A stretch of DNA of 43,786 nucleotides. It comes from a virus. Positions 4,178 through 15,100 of this stretch are shown here, in pieces. A program made the translations under genes and the position numbers. Position 1 is the first letter of the stretch. Each line of letters starts with the position of its first letter. The stretch is taken from positions 1 through 43,786 of the IMG/VR virus record IMGVR_UViG_3300028384_000441; one strand, 5' to 3'. Below the pieces are notes generated by a model. The model searched no databases. It saw nothing but the letters and a program-made list of their open reading frames with translations, and was not told where the DNA came from.

Positions 4178-4477
4178 ATGAGGGATGTTGATAAATTCAA
4201 TATTCAATGGTATCCTCCTGGTGGGGGATATAAGGTATGGCATTTTGAGAGAACTTCAAAGAGACATTGTGTGAAACGTCATTTGGTATGGATGACTTAT
4301 TTGACAGACAATCCTGATGGTGGTACAGAGTTTCTATATCAGGATTTGTATGTTCCTGCTGAGAAGGGAAAGACGTTAATTTGGCCTGCTGAGTGGACAC
4401 ATACTCATCGTAGTAGACCTGATACTAAATATGAAAAAATGATCATTACTGGTTGGATTGAGTTGGACTCACTATGA
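4178..4477 (+). CDS. N-terminally short 2OG-Fe(II) oxygenase (99 aa)
   Basis: This is the core of a prolyl-4-hydroxylase-like 2-oxoglutarate/Fe(II) oxygenase. YPPGGGYKVWHFE carries H22 and E24 of the HxD/E iron motif, and LVWMTYLTDNPDGGTEFLYQ is the central double-stranded beta-helix. KGKTLIWPAEWTHTHRS carries the distal His (H75 or H77), and YEKMIITGWI may supply the 2OG-binding basic residue. Such proteins in cyanophages are usually near 180-200 aa; the first 80-90 residues are missing. Upstream is a terminator hairpin and no in-frame extension. It may be a truncated remnant or a minimal enzyme. Its stop overlaps the next start (ATGA). Confidence 0.85.
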   Translation: MRDVDKFNIQWYPPGGGYKVWHFERTSKRHCVKRHLVWMTYLTDNPDGGTEFLYQDLYVPAEKGKTLIWPAEWTHTHRSRPDTKYEKMIITGWIELDSL

Positions 4478-5133
4478 ATTTAATTTGTAATCTTCCTGCT
4501 GAGAAAGTTTGGGTGAGAAAAGAATATCTCCGAGATCATCAAGATGGGCATGGGGAATTTGTTGAGGGCATTTGGGTATGTGTAAAGTCAATACCTGGAC
4601 GTACTTTTTATTTTGAGACTTATCTTCCCGAGTATGGAGCAATGTATGATAAGTTACCGATTAGTGCGTTTCTCCGAGCGCCGAACGTGCCTGATCCAGA
4701 TATGTCTCTAGAGAATTTACAATTTTGGAATTGTATGGATTATGGTGTTGTTTGTATGAACAAAGGTTTTGTATCGTCCATGGATTGTGAGGTATATACT
4801 CGTGATCATGGGTTGATGAGAGGTCAGTATTTGTTTACTTTAGATAATTACCATGCAAATATTGATGTAATAGATAATAATGTAAGTGAAGTGCCACAAG
4901 AGCACAAATCACATAATTGTATTGCTTTGGAGAATGGTCAATATGCATTGTATCCTAATAATAGGATGCGTTTGTATGACCTTTCTATTACTCCTGAGGA
5001 TCCTAAGTTTCCTGATTTCAAGGTATCTACTATAAAGTACCAAGTAGAGGCAGGAATTGATTGGGGACGCCTTGGAGACACTGATGATTATTTCTGGCAA
5101 ACTCAAAAGGAAAAAAACAATGGGCAACAGTAA
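4474..5133 (+). CDS. Conserved cyanophage protein of unknown function (219 aa)
   Basis: A 219-aa protein starting MNLICNLPAEKVWVRKEYLR, with blocks RTFYFETYLPEYGAMYDKLP, ENLQFWNC, CEVYTRDHGLMRGQYLFTLD, EVPQEHKSHNCIALENGQYA and PNNRMRLYD. I recognise this sequence type from many cyanomyoviruses, where a protein with the same N-terminus (LICNLP, V-K-EYLRD, GHGE) and the EHKS...QLDNGQ block lies near baseplate genes. No enzyme motif is visible. It overlaps the oxygenase by 4 nt and the next gene by 14 nt, so it belongs to one tight unit expressed before gp25. Confidence 0.82.
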   Translation: MNLICNLPAEKVWVRKEYLRDHQDGHGEFVEGIWVCVKSIPGRTFYFETYLPEYGAMYDKLPISAFLRAPNVPDPDMSLENLQFWNCMDYGVVCMNKGFVSSMDCEVYTRDHGLMRGQYLFTLDNYHANIDVIDNNVSEVPQEHKSHNCIALENGQYALYPNNRMRLYDLSITPEDPKFPDFKVSTIKYQVEAGIDWGRLGDTDDYFWQTQKEKNNGQQ

Positions 5134-5293
5134 AGTTGATAAAAGTCAAGGTTTTATTGATGAGGGGATGACTCTTATTACTGAAACTGATAGTGAGAAA
5201 TATTTAAAGAAAGCAAGAAAATTAAAGAATGTAAAAGAGGGTGAAATCTTTGATAATCAAGAGGAATGGGCAGATGGGTTTTGTGGTAAGTGA
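5120..5293 (+). CDS. Small hypothetical protein (58 aa)
   Basis: A 58-aa charged protein (MGNSKVDKSQGFIDEGMTLI, then KYLKKARKLKNVKEGEIFDN and EWADGFCGK). The ATG at 5120 is preceded by AAAAGG and lies inside the 3' end of the upstream gene, a typical coupled start. A longer in-frame reading from 5057 would overlap 77 nt and lacks a ribosome site. No domain is recognised. Its stop lies within the late promoter of gp25. Confidence 0.65.
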   Translation: MGNSKVDKSQGFIDEGMTLITETDSEKYLKKARKLKNVKEGEIFDNQEEWADGFCGK

Positions 5294-5299
5294 TAAATA
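5292..5299 (+). promoter_or_regulatory. Late promoter motif before gp25
   Basis: GATAAATA overlaps the stop codon of the preceding gene and lies 25 nt before the gp25 ATG (5324). It is one base from the T4 late consensus TATAAATA. Confidence 0.55.
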
Positions 5300-5323
5300 G
5301 TAACAGCCTATTGCTGTGTCTAA

Positions 5324-5716
5324 ATGCCGACCTTTGAGACATTCAAAGATTTGAGTGTTACATTTAAGAAGCATCCTGTATCAGATGATCTGGTAACGGT
5401 GAAAGATAAGGCAGCTATCGTTCAAGCGATTACTGCCTTGCTTCTTACTAGGAAGGGAGAAAGACCATTTCAACCTCAGTTGGGATGTGGTATTCAGAAT
5501 GTATTATTTGAACCATTAGATTATGGTAGTGCTGGTATTATCCGATCAGAGATCAAGGATGTACTAAATCGATATGAACCACGAATTACTGTAGATAGTA
5601 TTCGTTGCACTCCAGATGAACTTAACAATGGATATGAAGTTGAGATGTCTTATACTATTGTTGGTAGAGATGATGCACCAATAGCAGTAGAATTCTTCTT
5701 AGAGCGAACACGATAA
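5324..5716 (+). CDS. gp25: Baseplate wedge subunit gp25
   Basis: At 130 aa, the length matches T4 gp25 (132 aa). This family has a lysozyme-like fold and forms part of the inner wedge and the sheath-initiating platform. The diagnostic block is RKGERPFQPQLGCGIQNVLF followed by EPLD (residues about 48-72), the ERPF-P-x-G-GI-LFEP signature shared by gp25 and GPW proteins of contractile systems. Then come a helix, IRSEIKDVLNRYEPRI, and two strands. The stop overlaps the gp6 start (TAATG), keeping the T4-like coupling of wedge genes. Confidence 0.96.
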   Translation: MPTFETFKDLSVTFKKHPVSDDLVTVKDKAAIVQAITALLLTRKGERPFQPQLGCGIQNVLFEPLDYGSAGIIRSEIKDVLNRYEPRITVDSIRCTPDELNNGYEVEMSYTIVGRDDAPIAVEFFLERTR

Positions 5717-7512
5717 TGCCTTACACTCAGGTTGCCAATTTAGACTTTGAAGATATTAAAGTTGCTCTAAAGGAATACCTTAGGGCGCAATCAGATTTTA
5801 CTGATTATGATTTTGATGGTAGTGCGTTATCGACGTTGATTGACACACTCGCCTATAATACGTACTATACGGCGTTTAACGCTAATATGGTAGTCAATGA
5901 ACTATTCATTGATTCTGCCACGTTGAGAGACAATGTAGTAGCAATTGCGAAGCAGTTAGGATATAGACCCAAGAGCGCAACGTCTCCAACTGCTTACATA
6001 TCATTTAATGTAACATATAATACACCAACTAGCGACACCGAACTCCTGCTGAAGAAAGGAACGGGATTTATTGCTTCATATGATAACAACATTTATCAAT
6101 ATGTTGTATTAGATGATGTCAAGGCACAAGTATCAAATAATGTAGCTACGTTTGAGAATGTAGAAGTAAGAGAAGGAACGCAGTTAATTAATACTTACAC
6201 TGTTAATACATCACTCAAGTCTCAACGTTTTGTTCTTGATAATGAGAATATTGATACCAATACTATTAGAGTAAAAGTATTTCCAACAGGTGGATCTCTT
6301 AGTGAATCCTGGTTAGTTGCGGATAATATTATTGGTATTAATGGTGCATCAAAAGTTTTCTTCTTAGAAGAGATTGAAGATGCTAGATATGAGTTGCTAT
6401 TTGGTGATGGTGTTTTAGGTAAGGCACTAGAGAATGGTGCGAGGGTGGAAGTGTCTTACCTAACTACTTCTGGTCCAGAGAGCAATAGTGTAAGAACATT
6501 CGTCTTCTCTGGCGTCTTGGAGAACCCACAAGGCGTCTCTCCTAACTCGTTCGATGTTTCTATTACATCCACTGTTGCTGCTGCTGGAGGGGAGGAAATT
6601 GAGAGTACAGAGAAAATTAGATATACAGCACCAAAGGCATATGGCACCCAAGATCGTGCGGTTACTGCTGATGATTACTCTGCTATCATTCGTAGAATTT
6701 ACCCTGCTACCAGCGACATCATTATATTTGGAGGTGAGGAGCAAGATCCACCAGACTATGGAAAGGTCTATATCGTTTTAAAACCAAAAGATGCTGCTTA
6801 TCTAACTTCAATTACAAAAAGTAATATTGTAGAGGAGTTACAAAAATATTCCGTAGCATCTGTTGAACCAGTTATTGTAGATCCTTCTATTTTGTATGTT
6901 GAGTTAGATAGTAAGATTTATTACAATGGTAAAGTAACAGATCAAACACCTGTACAGATCAGAGACAAAGTAATCGGTTCTTTACAATCTTATCTTAATA
7001 CAAGTGATACTGAAAAGTTCAATGGTAAGTTCAGACATAGTAAAGCAGTTGGAGTTATTGATGATGCTGATCGTTCCATTAATTCTAATCTTACCGAGGT
7101 TACCTTAAGGAAAGATTTCTATCCTCAGTTGAATTCTACATTCTATTACGAACTATGTTACCAGAATGCTTTTGATAAGGACTGTGATGGTCCAGTCCTT
7201 GCTACTACTGGTTTTAGAGTTACTGAGTATCCCAACTTTGATGTGTATCTAGAAGATAGGGATGGTAAAATTGTCCTATATAGACTAGATACTGCAACTG
7301 GCGAAAAGGTTGTCCTCGACAAAGAAGTTGGCGATATTGATTATGTAAAAGGCGAACTTAAAATGTACGCTTTGACTATTATTAAAGGCACTTTCTTTGA
7401 TAACAGAATTTCTGTTAGAGTAAAACCACTTTCTAATGATATCAAGGCACTCCGCGAGGTTTATCTTGACGTTGATGTAGCAAATTCAAGTTTCACCGCA
7501 TACAAAGAGTAA
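5716..7512 (+). CDS. gp6: Baseplate wedge subunit gp6
   Basis: At 598 aa, it is close to T4 gp6 (660 aa). The N-terminus reads LDFEDIKVALKEYLRAQSDF, then FDGSALSTLIDTLAYNTYYT, AFNANMVVNELFIDSATLRD and KQLGYRPKSATSP, the conserved gp6/Baseplate_J start. A central REGTQL block and YELLFGDGVLGKALENGARV (FGDG-x-G) give the typical baseplate J signature. The downstream IRYTAPKAYGTQDRAVTADD then DYSAII block is also a hallmark. gp6 dimers join neighbouring wedges into the inner ring. It sits between gp25 and the gp7-position gene, as in T4. No frame break is seen. Confidence 0.95.
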   Translation: MPYTQVANLDFEDIKVALKEYLRAQSDFTDYDFDGSALSTLIDTLAYNTYYTAFNANMVVNELFIDSATLRDNVVAIAKQLGYRPKSATSPTAYISFNVTYNTPTSDTELLLKKGTGFIASYDNNIYQYVVLDDVKAQVSNNVATFENVEVREGTQLINTYTVNTSLKSQRFVLDNENIDTNTIRVKVFPTGGSLSESWLVADNIIGINGASKVFFLEEIEDARYELLFGDGVLGKALENGARVEVSYLTTSGPESNSVRTFVFSGVLENPQGVSPNSFDVSITSTVAAAGGEEIESTEKIRYTAPKAYGTQDRAVTADDYSAIIRRIYPATSDIIIFGGEEQDPPDYGKVYIVLKPKDAAYLTSITKSNIVEELQKYSVASVEPVIVDPSILYVELDSKIYYNGKVTDQTPVQIRDKVIGSLQSYLNTSDTEKFNGKFRHSKAVGVIDDADRSINSNLTEVTLRKDFYPQLNSTFYYELCYQNAFDKDCDGPVLATTGFRVTEYPNFDVYLEDRDGKIVLYRLDTATGEKVVLDKEVGDIDYVKGELKMYALTIIKGTFFDNRISVRVKPLSNDIKALREVYLDVDVANSSFTAYKE

Positions 7513-7516
7513 GTAA

Positions 7517-9142
7517 ATGGCTGCTGTTAAGACTAAGAGAATTTCCACTCTAATTGAGTCACAGCTTCCTGAATTCATTTCTACCGAGTACGAACTATTT
7601 GCTAAGTTTGTACAGAAGTATTATGAATCACAGGAAGTACAAGGTGGTCCATTAGATGTTCTTAGCAACTTACAAAAGTATGCTGATATTGATTACTATG
7701 AGAAAAATCTACTAAAACAAAATGATTCTCTTGCTTCTACTATTAGTGCTACAGACACTACTATTACTCTCACAGATGCCAGTTCCTTCCCCAGGAAGAA
7801 CGGTTATGTAAGAATTGGTAATGAGATTATCTTTTATGCTTCTAGAACTAACACAGAACTTCTAGAGTGCTCTAGAGGGGTTAGTGGCAACACTACACTA
7901 GGTGATCTATATTCCAACTCTGATTTCCAGAGCACAGATGCTGCTTTACATCCTGCAGGAGAAAAAGTTTATAATGTCAGTAATCTGTTCTTATATGCTT
8001 TAGTTAAAAACTTCGAGTCCCAATATTTGGGTTCTTTTCCAGAAAAATATCTCAAAGGCGAAATTGATAAGAGGACTCTTATCAAGAATATTCAAAAGTT
8101 TTATAAGACAAAAGGAACTGACAGTTCTATTAAGTTTGTCTTTACTACAATTGTTACTGAAAACGATGGTAACGATCCAGAAGTTTATAAACCAAAAGAT
8201 TTTACATATAAGGCATCCAAGTCAGATTGGATTAATGTTTATGCTTTAAAAGCAAAAGTCATCTCTGGCGATCCAAAAGATTTAATTGGACAGGTTATTG
8301 TACAACCAGAAACAGAAGAATATGGATATGTTTCTGCTACGGTAGATAATGTATATCCAGATGGCACTGCAGATGGTGAAAAGATTTGGAACATTGTATT
8401 AGCACCAGAAACTTTAACTGGTGAATTTGCAGTTTCAACAAAAACAACACTACAAAAGAATCTTTCCCAAAATGATGGTGTTGGTAAGCGTGTTAATGTC
8501 TTCTCAACCATTGGTTGGGGTAAGACTGGTGAGATTCTGATTGGCGAAGAAACGATTCAATTTGAAGAAAAGAATATCACTCAATTTGTTATTAAAAAAA
8601 GGGGAGACATTACCTATAATCATAATACAGGTGATTCTGTTTATAAACCAGTTACGATTTCTGGTTCTGGTGTAACTCTATTAACTCTTGGTGTAGTTTA
8701 TAATTTTACTACAGAAACTTCGCATCCACATTCATATCCTGGTGATAAGATTCAAATCTCAAATCCAGGATTTGAAAGTTCAGATCCAAAGATTGTAAAA
8801 ACTGGCACAAATGAATCCAGATGGATTCTGAGTAACAATTTACCAATAAATGCTCCGACTGTACCAACGGTACAATCTGCTTTGGGTCAAACTTCTACTG
8901 ATGTATCTGCTATTTTTGCAGATGATCAATATTATTATATCACATCATCTAGTTTCCCATCACATAAAATTTTAGATGGTTCTACAGTAACTCAAACTGT
9001 ACAAGACCAGAAGTTGCTTCGTATTATTAGAAAGCAAGCAACTAGAACTACAGAAAAATATAAAACACCAAAGACCGATGTAGGTATCTTGGTAAATGGT
9101 GTTCGTGTATATATGATACTTTCCCAAGAGTTCCTACTGTAG
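7517..9142 (+). CDS. gp7: gp7-position baseplate protein, 5' part (before frameshift)
   Basis: A 541-aa reading frame with the conserved cyanophage wedge N-terminus. Blocks are ISTLIESQLPEFISTEYELF, KFVQKYYESQEVQGGPLDVL, SSFPRKNGYVRIGNEIIFY, GVSGNTTLGDLY, VSNLFLYALVKNFESQYLGS and FPEKYLKGEIDKRTLIKNIQ. It has the place of T4 gene 7 between genes 6 and 8. Homologous sequence stops near residue 532; the last ten codons (MILSQEFLL) are out-of-frame nonsense. In the -1 frame the protein continues as DTFPRVPTVEVTSGRG from 9115. The break sits in a TATATAT-like run at 9108-9114, best explained by two extra bases (TA). Confidence 0.85.
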   Translation: MAAVKTKRISTLIESQLPEFISTEYELFAKFVQKYYESQEVQGGPLDVLSNLQKYADIDYYEKNLLKQNDSLASTISATDTTITLTDASSFPRKNGYVRIGNEIIFYASRTNTELLECSRGVSGNTTLGDLYSNSDFQSTDAALHPAGEKVYNVSNLFLYALVKNFESQYLGSFPEKYLKGEIDKRTLIKNIQKFYKTKGTDSSIKFVFTTIVTENDGNDPEVYKPKDFTYKASKSDWINVYALKAKVISGDPKDLIGQVIVQPETEEYGYVSATVDNVYPDGTADGEKIWNIVLAPETLTGEFAVSTKTTLQKNLSQNDGVGKRVNVFSTIGWGKTGEILIGEETIQFEEKNITQFVIKKRGDITYNHNTGDSVYKPVTISGSGVTLLTLGVVYNFTTETSHPHSYPGDKIQISNPGFESSDPKIVKTGTNESRWILSNNLPINAPTVPTVQSALGQTSTDVSAIFADDQYYYITSSSFPSHKILDGSTVTQTVQDQKLLRIIRKQATRTTEKYKTPKTDVGILVNGVRVYMILSQEFLL

Positions 9143-12100
9143 AGGTAACTTCTGGTAGAGGTGCCGTAGTTCGTGCTATTGTCACTGGTGATCAAGTAAC
9201 TAGTCTTGTTATTGATAACCCAGGTGAATACTACTCTTCTCCACCTCTTGTACGAATTACTGATAGTAATGGAAAGGGTAGATTTGCTGATTATACTGCT
9301 GTCGTAAATACTGACGGTAAAATCACAGAGTTTATTCAGAATGCTGCTGGTAGTTTCTATAATCAGAATACTGTAAAAGTTGATATTATTCCAGTTGGAA
9401 GTGGTGCTACTGCAACACCTCTTCTTACTGAGTGGAACTTTAATAGATTTGAAAAATTAAAACCTCAATTAGATACTGAGTTTGGATATGTATTTAAGAA
9501 TTACAACAACATTCTTGAATATGGTTATGGTCAAGTTGCCAACCCTAAAGCACTGAGAGTTGCTCTAAATGATAACATCAGTGTTACTGGTTCGGAACCA
9601 GTAGTAAAAACACACTCACCTATCCTTGGATTTGCATATGATGGTAACCCAATTTATGGACCATTTGCTCACGAAAATCCTTTAGATCAATCTTCAAGTA
9701 TTGTAAGAATGACTTCCAGTTATTCTAAAAATGGTTCTCGTGCATCAGGTCCTTCTTTGACCGATTATCCATTAGGATCATTTATAAATGATTATACTTA
9801 TGTTCATAAATCTGGATCTTTAGACGAGAATAATGGAAGATTTTGCGTTACCCCCGAATTTCCAGAAGGAGTTTATGCTTATTTCCTTACTATTGATAGC
9901 AATCAAGTACCGCAATTCCCATATGTTTTAGGTGAAAATTTCTATTCATTACCAGTGGATAGTAATTATAACTCGAATATTAATCAAAATGATGTTCCCA
10001 AGAATTCAAAGAGATTCTACGTTCCTGGTATGCCCAGAAATGGAGAAGGTGTTGTTGCACAAATCTCTGAAGTAAAATCTGGAACTATTGATTCTATTGG
10101 CATCGATAGATCATCAGACAATTTTTCCGTAAATAATAAAGTTTATTTTGATAACCGTGGATCCGAAGGAATAGGAGCAGAATCTCTTGTAGAATCGGTT
10201 AAAGGAAAACTTGTTTCTTATATCGATAGTTTTGAGAATAAAGTTGTAAAATTGACTACTATTCAAAATGCATATCTCTTCACTGATGATATTTTACGTC
10301 AACCATCTTCTGGTGCATCTGGAACGATTGTTGGTAATATTAGAAATGACAATTTGATCGTTCTCAAAGATGTTATTGGTGTTTTTGATAACACAGGAAC
10401 ATTCTCTGCTGATATTAAAACTTTCTTTATTCTATTAGATCAAAAGAGTTCTTATACTAAGGGCGCTACTCTTAGTCTAACAGATGGTATAAATCCAGCG
10501 ATTGCAACAGGTGAAGTTTTAGAAGGAACAAGTAACCAAAATACTGTTGAGATCAAGGTTCTTTCTGGAGATTGGTTAGATTTTAACACTGGAGAATATT
10601 TTTTACAGTCAGATAATTTCTTTAATACTTCAGGAACTAGACCAGTAATTCTAACATCGCTAAGTGATGGTCTAGAACCATTTGATGTGAATCAAAGTGT
10701 TGCTCTTGTTGAGACTACTGAGAATCATGGTCTTGGTATTGGTGACTTGGTTGATATTAATATTTTACCAGATGACGCTCAAAAGACGAAAACATATTAC
10801 TTAAGAAAGAGACTTTATCAAGAAGTTGTTTTTCAAACACCAAGTTTTAGTTCTACTATTAATGATACAGGTATTGGTAGATTTCAAATATTAAATGGTG
10901 GTGCTGACTATACTGCTGGAACATACAATGATGTTCCTTTGACTGGTGGTACTGGGACTGGAGCTACGGCAAATATTACAGTTTCCTCTGCTGGTGTGGT
11001 GTCTTCAATCACCATTCAAGAAAAAGGTTCTGGATATAGAAAATCAGATTATCTTGGAGTGGATGATGAATCTCTTGTAAGGTCTGGAGCATCACAAAGC
11101 ACTGCTAGACTTACTTTATATGTTGACCATGTTGGGTTTGCTTCTGGATCAACTATTTTAACTTTAGATAGCACATCTGGATTCTCTGAAGGTGATTTAA
11201 TTTCCGTTGGACAAGAAATAATGGAAATTGTTTCGGTGAATGGAAAAAATCTTACAGTTACAACAGGAAGAGAGAATACTGCAGTAGTAGATCACTATGA
11301 TGAACAACAGGTTTCTTTGTATAAAGCAAGATATAATTTTGATACAGGATTCCAAGTAGGAACTGTTGCTGGATCTGGTTATGTGAAATCTTATGACTTA
11401 AATACTCAGAAAGCAGTTATTGTCTTTGATTATAACATTGATAAAACCACTGCTCAGAGCATTCAAGTTAGTACAACTTTCTTTGATTCAAGTTCTCCAC
11501 AGAGATTAGTTTCTGTTAAGTCCGCAGAACCGATTGATTTTAAATTTGAATTTTCTGAAGACAATATAACATATACAGAGAATCCCAATCTCGAACTTCA
11601 AGAATTCTACAAATATAAATTTGATACTTCACACTCTTCTCTCATTGGCACTTACTTTGATTTAAGTCCAAGTAAGAATTTTAACATTATTACTACAGAA
11701 AAGCAAGCATCTACTATTTTACCAGGAAATCCAGGAGCATTTACCGATGTTAAGTTTGGATTTGGTTCTAGACTTGCTTCCAATGATTATACTAAAAAAG
11801 TAGGAACTGATTTTACTAATTTTTATTACTTTGATAAAAATAATATTGTCAATGCTGATGACAAGTATCTTAAAATTGTAACTGATCCTTTACAAGGTCA
11901 AAAAATTGTTAATTATGTAACTCCCAATAGATTCACATATAATGTTGCTACGCCACCTCTATGGGATGGTTCTGGCACTATTACATATACAACAACAGGA
12001 CAATTTGCTGTTGGTGAAATTAATACTTTTAAGATTACCAATCTTGGATTAAATTATAAGAAAGTTCCTATCATTGTAGGCATCGATCCAAACGCAAACT

Positions 12101-15100
12101 TCAAAGCAGAAGCAACAGTATTATTTGATAGTGTAATCAATAAAGTAGTTGGAGTCAGGAGAGATTCTAAAGGATCTAATTATTCAAATCCAAAAGCAAT
12201 TGTAGTAGATGGTGATGGTGTAGATCTTTCATTCAACGTTGTTGTTAGAAATGGCGAGATTTTTTCTATTACTGTTGATAATCCTGGAAGAGGATATACT
12301 TATACACCAAAGATTGAAATTGTTGAGGGTGATGTTGAAGCATATGTAGATAGCAATACTATTGGTGTTCCTCAAAGTATTAGCATTACTAGAAATGGTG
12401 GAGCGTTTCACTTAGATAAAACAGTTGCTTCTACTTTCTCTTCAAAATATGTTGTAGCATTAAAAGATTTTGATGGAGATTTCCAAAAAGGAGAAATTGT
12501 TACTCAGAAAATTGGTAGCACTGAAGTTTCTAGAGCAAGAGTTTCTGAGTGGAGATTTGGTTCAAATTTACTTAAAGTTGAAAGCATTACTGGAACTTTA
12601 AGAGAAAATGTTGCTATTGCTGGTGCAACATCTAGAGCATCTGGCATTATTAAAGCAATATATGCTAGTACATTCAAAGAAAATATTACTGCGTTTTTTG
12701 ACAATATCGGATTCTATAGATCTGATAGAGGCAAGCTTGGTGTTTCTAACCAAAAGTTATTAGATAGTAATTTTTATCAGGACTATTCATATGTTGTTAA
12801 GTCCAAGACACCTATTGATACGTGGAGAGATTTAATTAAATCTACCACCCATCCAGCTGGATTTAAGCTATTTGGACAAGTCGATATCGAAGCAACCGCT
12901 GAAGCAGAAATGCCAGCACAACTTCCTCAGGCAAGTCACTTTAGTGTTGTCCAATTATGGGATCCAGATAAGAATAAAATTACGGTTGAAAACACTAGAA
13001 GAACTGTTACTCAAATTATTCAGAAAGTAGAAAACCAACGAATTAGAAAAGGTATTGGTTCTGTTGCTACTTCTGAGTTTAACTTCAATGAGTCTCGTGC
13101 ATTTACAGTATCTTTATCAGCACCATTTGATGGATACTATGATACTGATGGAAGACTGCAAGGAACTACTACATTCCAGTTGAGAGATGGCAATAATCTA
13201 CCATTTACACCATACAATGCAAAAAATCTTATTATTACACTTGATGGTGTTCTTCAAGAACCAGAAGTAGCATATACTGTTTCTGGAGATAATATCACTT
13301 TTTCACAACCTCCACTTGGTCCATATCAAAAACTAACTGGTTCTAATCTTTCAGAAATTACTTCATATAAAGGAGTTACATTCTATTGTAAGTATTTCAC
13401 CTTTAAAGATAATCAGTATAATAACAGATACTTTAAAAAACTCAGAAATATCTTCCAGCGTAATGGAAGATGGATTGACTCTGCAAATCAAATTGAAAGA
13501 AATAGAACTTTTATTATCGAAGAGTCTATTGGATATGGCAGACAGTTTTATCCTTCTTTAGATTGGAGTACAAAACTAGATGACTATCAAAGAGATATTG
13601 GATATATCTTAGATGCTTATGAACATGACATTCGCTTTGGTGGAAATGTCAAAACGGTAGATTACATTTCTATTTTTGATCAAGATACTACTTATGATTA
13701 TATTACAAATAACAAAGCGGAATCATTAAGTATCTTCAAATATGCTACAAATCTAGCAAAACTTGCAATTAGAAACTGGGATATTGTTGAGAATGGCGTC
13801 TCATATATTCAAGGTTCTAGACTCATGACAGTTGCTGATACCAATAGACTTGCTATTGGTATGCATGTCAGTTCTGGAAGAGCATATCCAGTAGGAACAA
13901 AAATCATATCTATTGATAGTGATACTCAAATTACATTATCAAATGCTGCTTTAGCAAATTCTGGTGGTAGCGGCGGTGCTCCACAAGGCATCACATCTTA
14001 TGATGGATTTACTAGTGGTGACGTTATTGTTCCTACTAATACTGCTGCTGTAGAACCAGGAGATACTTTTGCTGTCTCGCCAGGAGATACATTTATCGCG
14101 CCAACATCATTCTCAAGTTCCGACCAAGCAACATTCTTCTTTAGTGGTATCAATAATGGAACGTTCTACGATGCTTCTAATCTAATTGAAGCAAATAAAG
14201 AACTTATCCAGAATGAAGTTAGTAACTTTACCTTTGATAATTACACACTAACTAATGTTTCTCAGGAGAAATGTAAGAGAGACATTGGATACTTACTTGA
14301 TGCTATGATCTACCACCTAAGATTTGGTGGCAATCAAGAAGTTGTAGAGTTTGCTAGATTGTATTTTACTAACCTTGGATATCCAAGTGGTGAAGAAAGA
14401 ACTTATTTGAGATCTGATGAGGAAAAAGTTGCTGCCGAATATGCTTGGAATTTAGTTGGAATCTATACTAAAAATGCAATGAGAAATTCTCTCAGTGCTC
14501 CAACGTATCCAGGTTCTCCAGATCCAGTAGAAGATACTTCAATCGCTCTTGATAATCAATTACCATATTGTGCGGAAGTAGAATCAGCAATTGATTCTAT
14601 GATTAGTATTGTCAATGATATTATTGACAATGGAACTGGTGCTGTAGATGCTACACCAATTAATGCCAACAAACCAGGAAATTGGACTCCATCTACTCCA
14701 TATACAGATTATAACATTATTCCAGACACAGCACTGCCAGATGGAGAGTGTGATGATGTAGTATCATCTGTAGATTCTCTATATGATAACGTTGAGAGCG
14801 TATTAAACTCTCAATTAGTCGCTAAAACTTTGCCAGATTATGTTGATGGTGAAAATAAAATCTTTGAAATGTATTGGGATGATGGAAGTGAAGTCGATAC
14901 AGAAGAAGATGAAGATTTATTCTTGAGTCTCAATGCTGTTTTACAGAGACCAAAGTATAGCGCAAATTATCCTGGCGAAGATGCTTACTATATTGACAGA
15001 ACTACAATTCCAAATAAACTTGTATTTGATGTAGCACCAATTTGGGATCAAGACTTTGGTGCCAAGAGCATTGGCGAACCAACAGCTGTTGAAAAAGTCG

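Noticed and set aside
3988-4191. Longer ORF covering the 48-aa gene, the terminator and the oxygenase start
   Set aside because: It is in a different frame from both the conserved 48-aa protein and the oxygenase and translates through the 15-bp terminator hairpin.
9709-9711. ATG at 9709 as a genuine start of a separate 2,975-aa protein
   Set aside because: The open frame and protein likeness extend upstream to 9115, and the YHYH-like domain would be cut in two. The frameshift explanation fits better.
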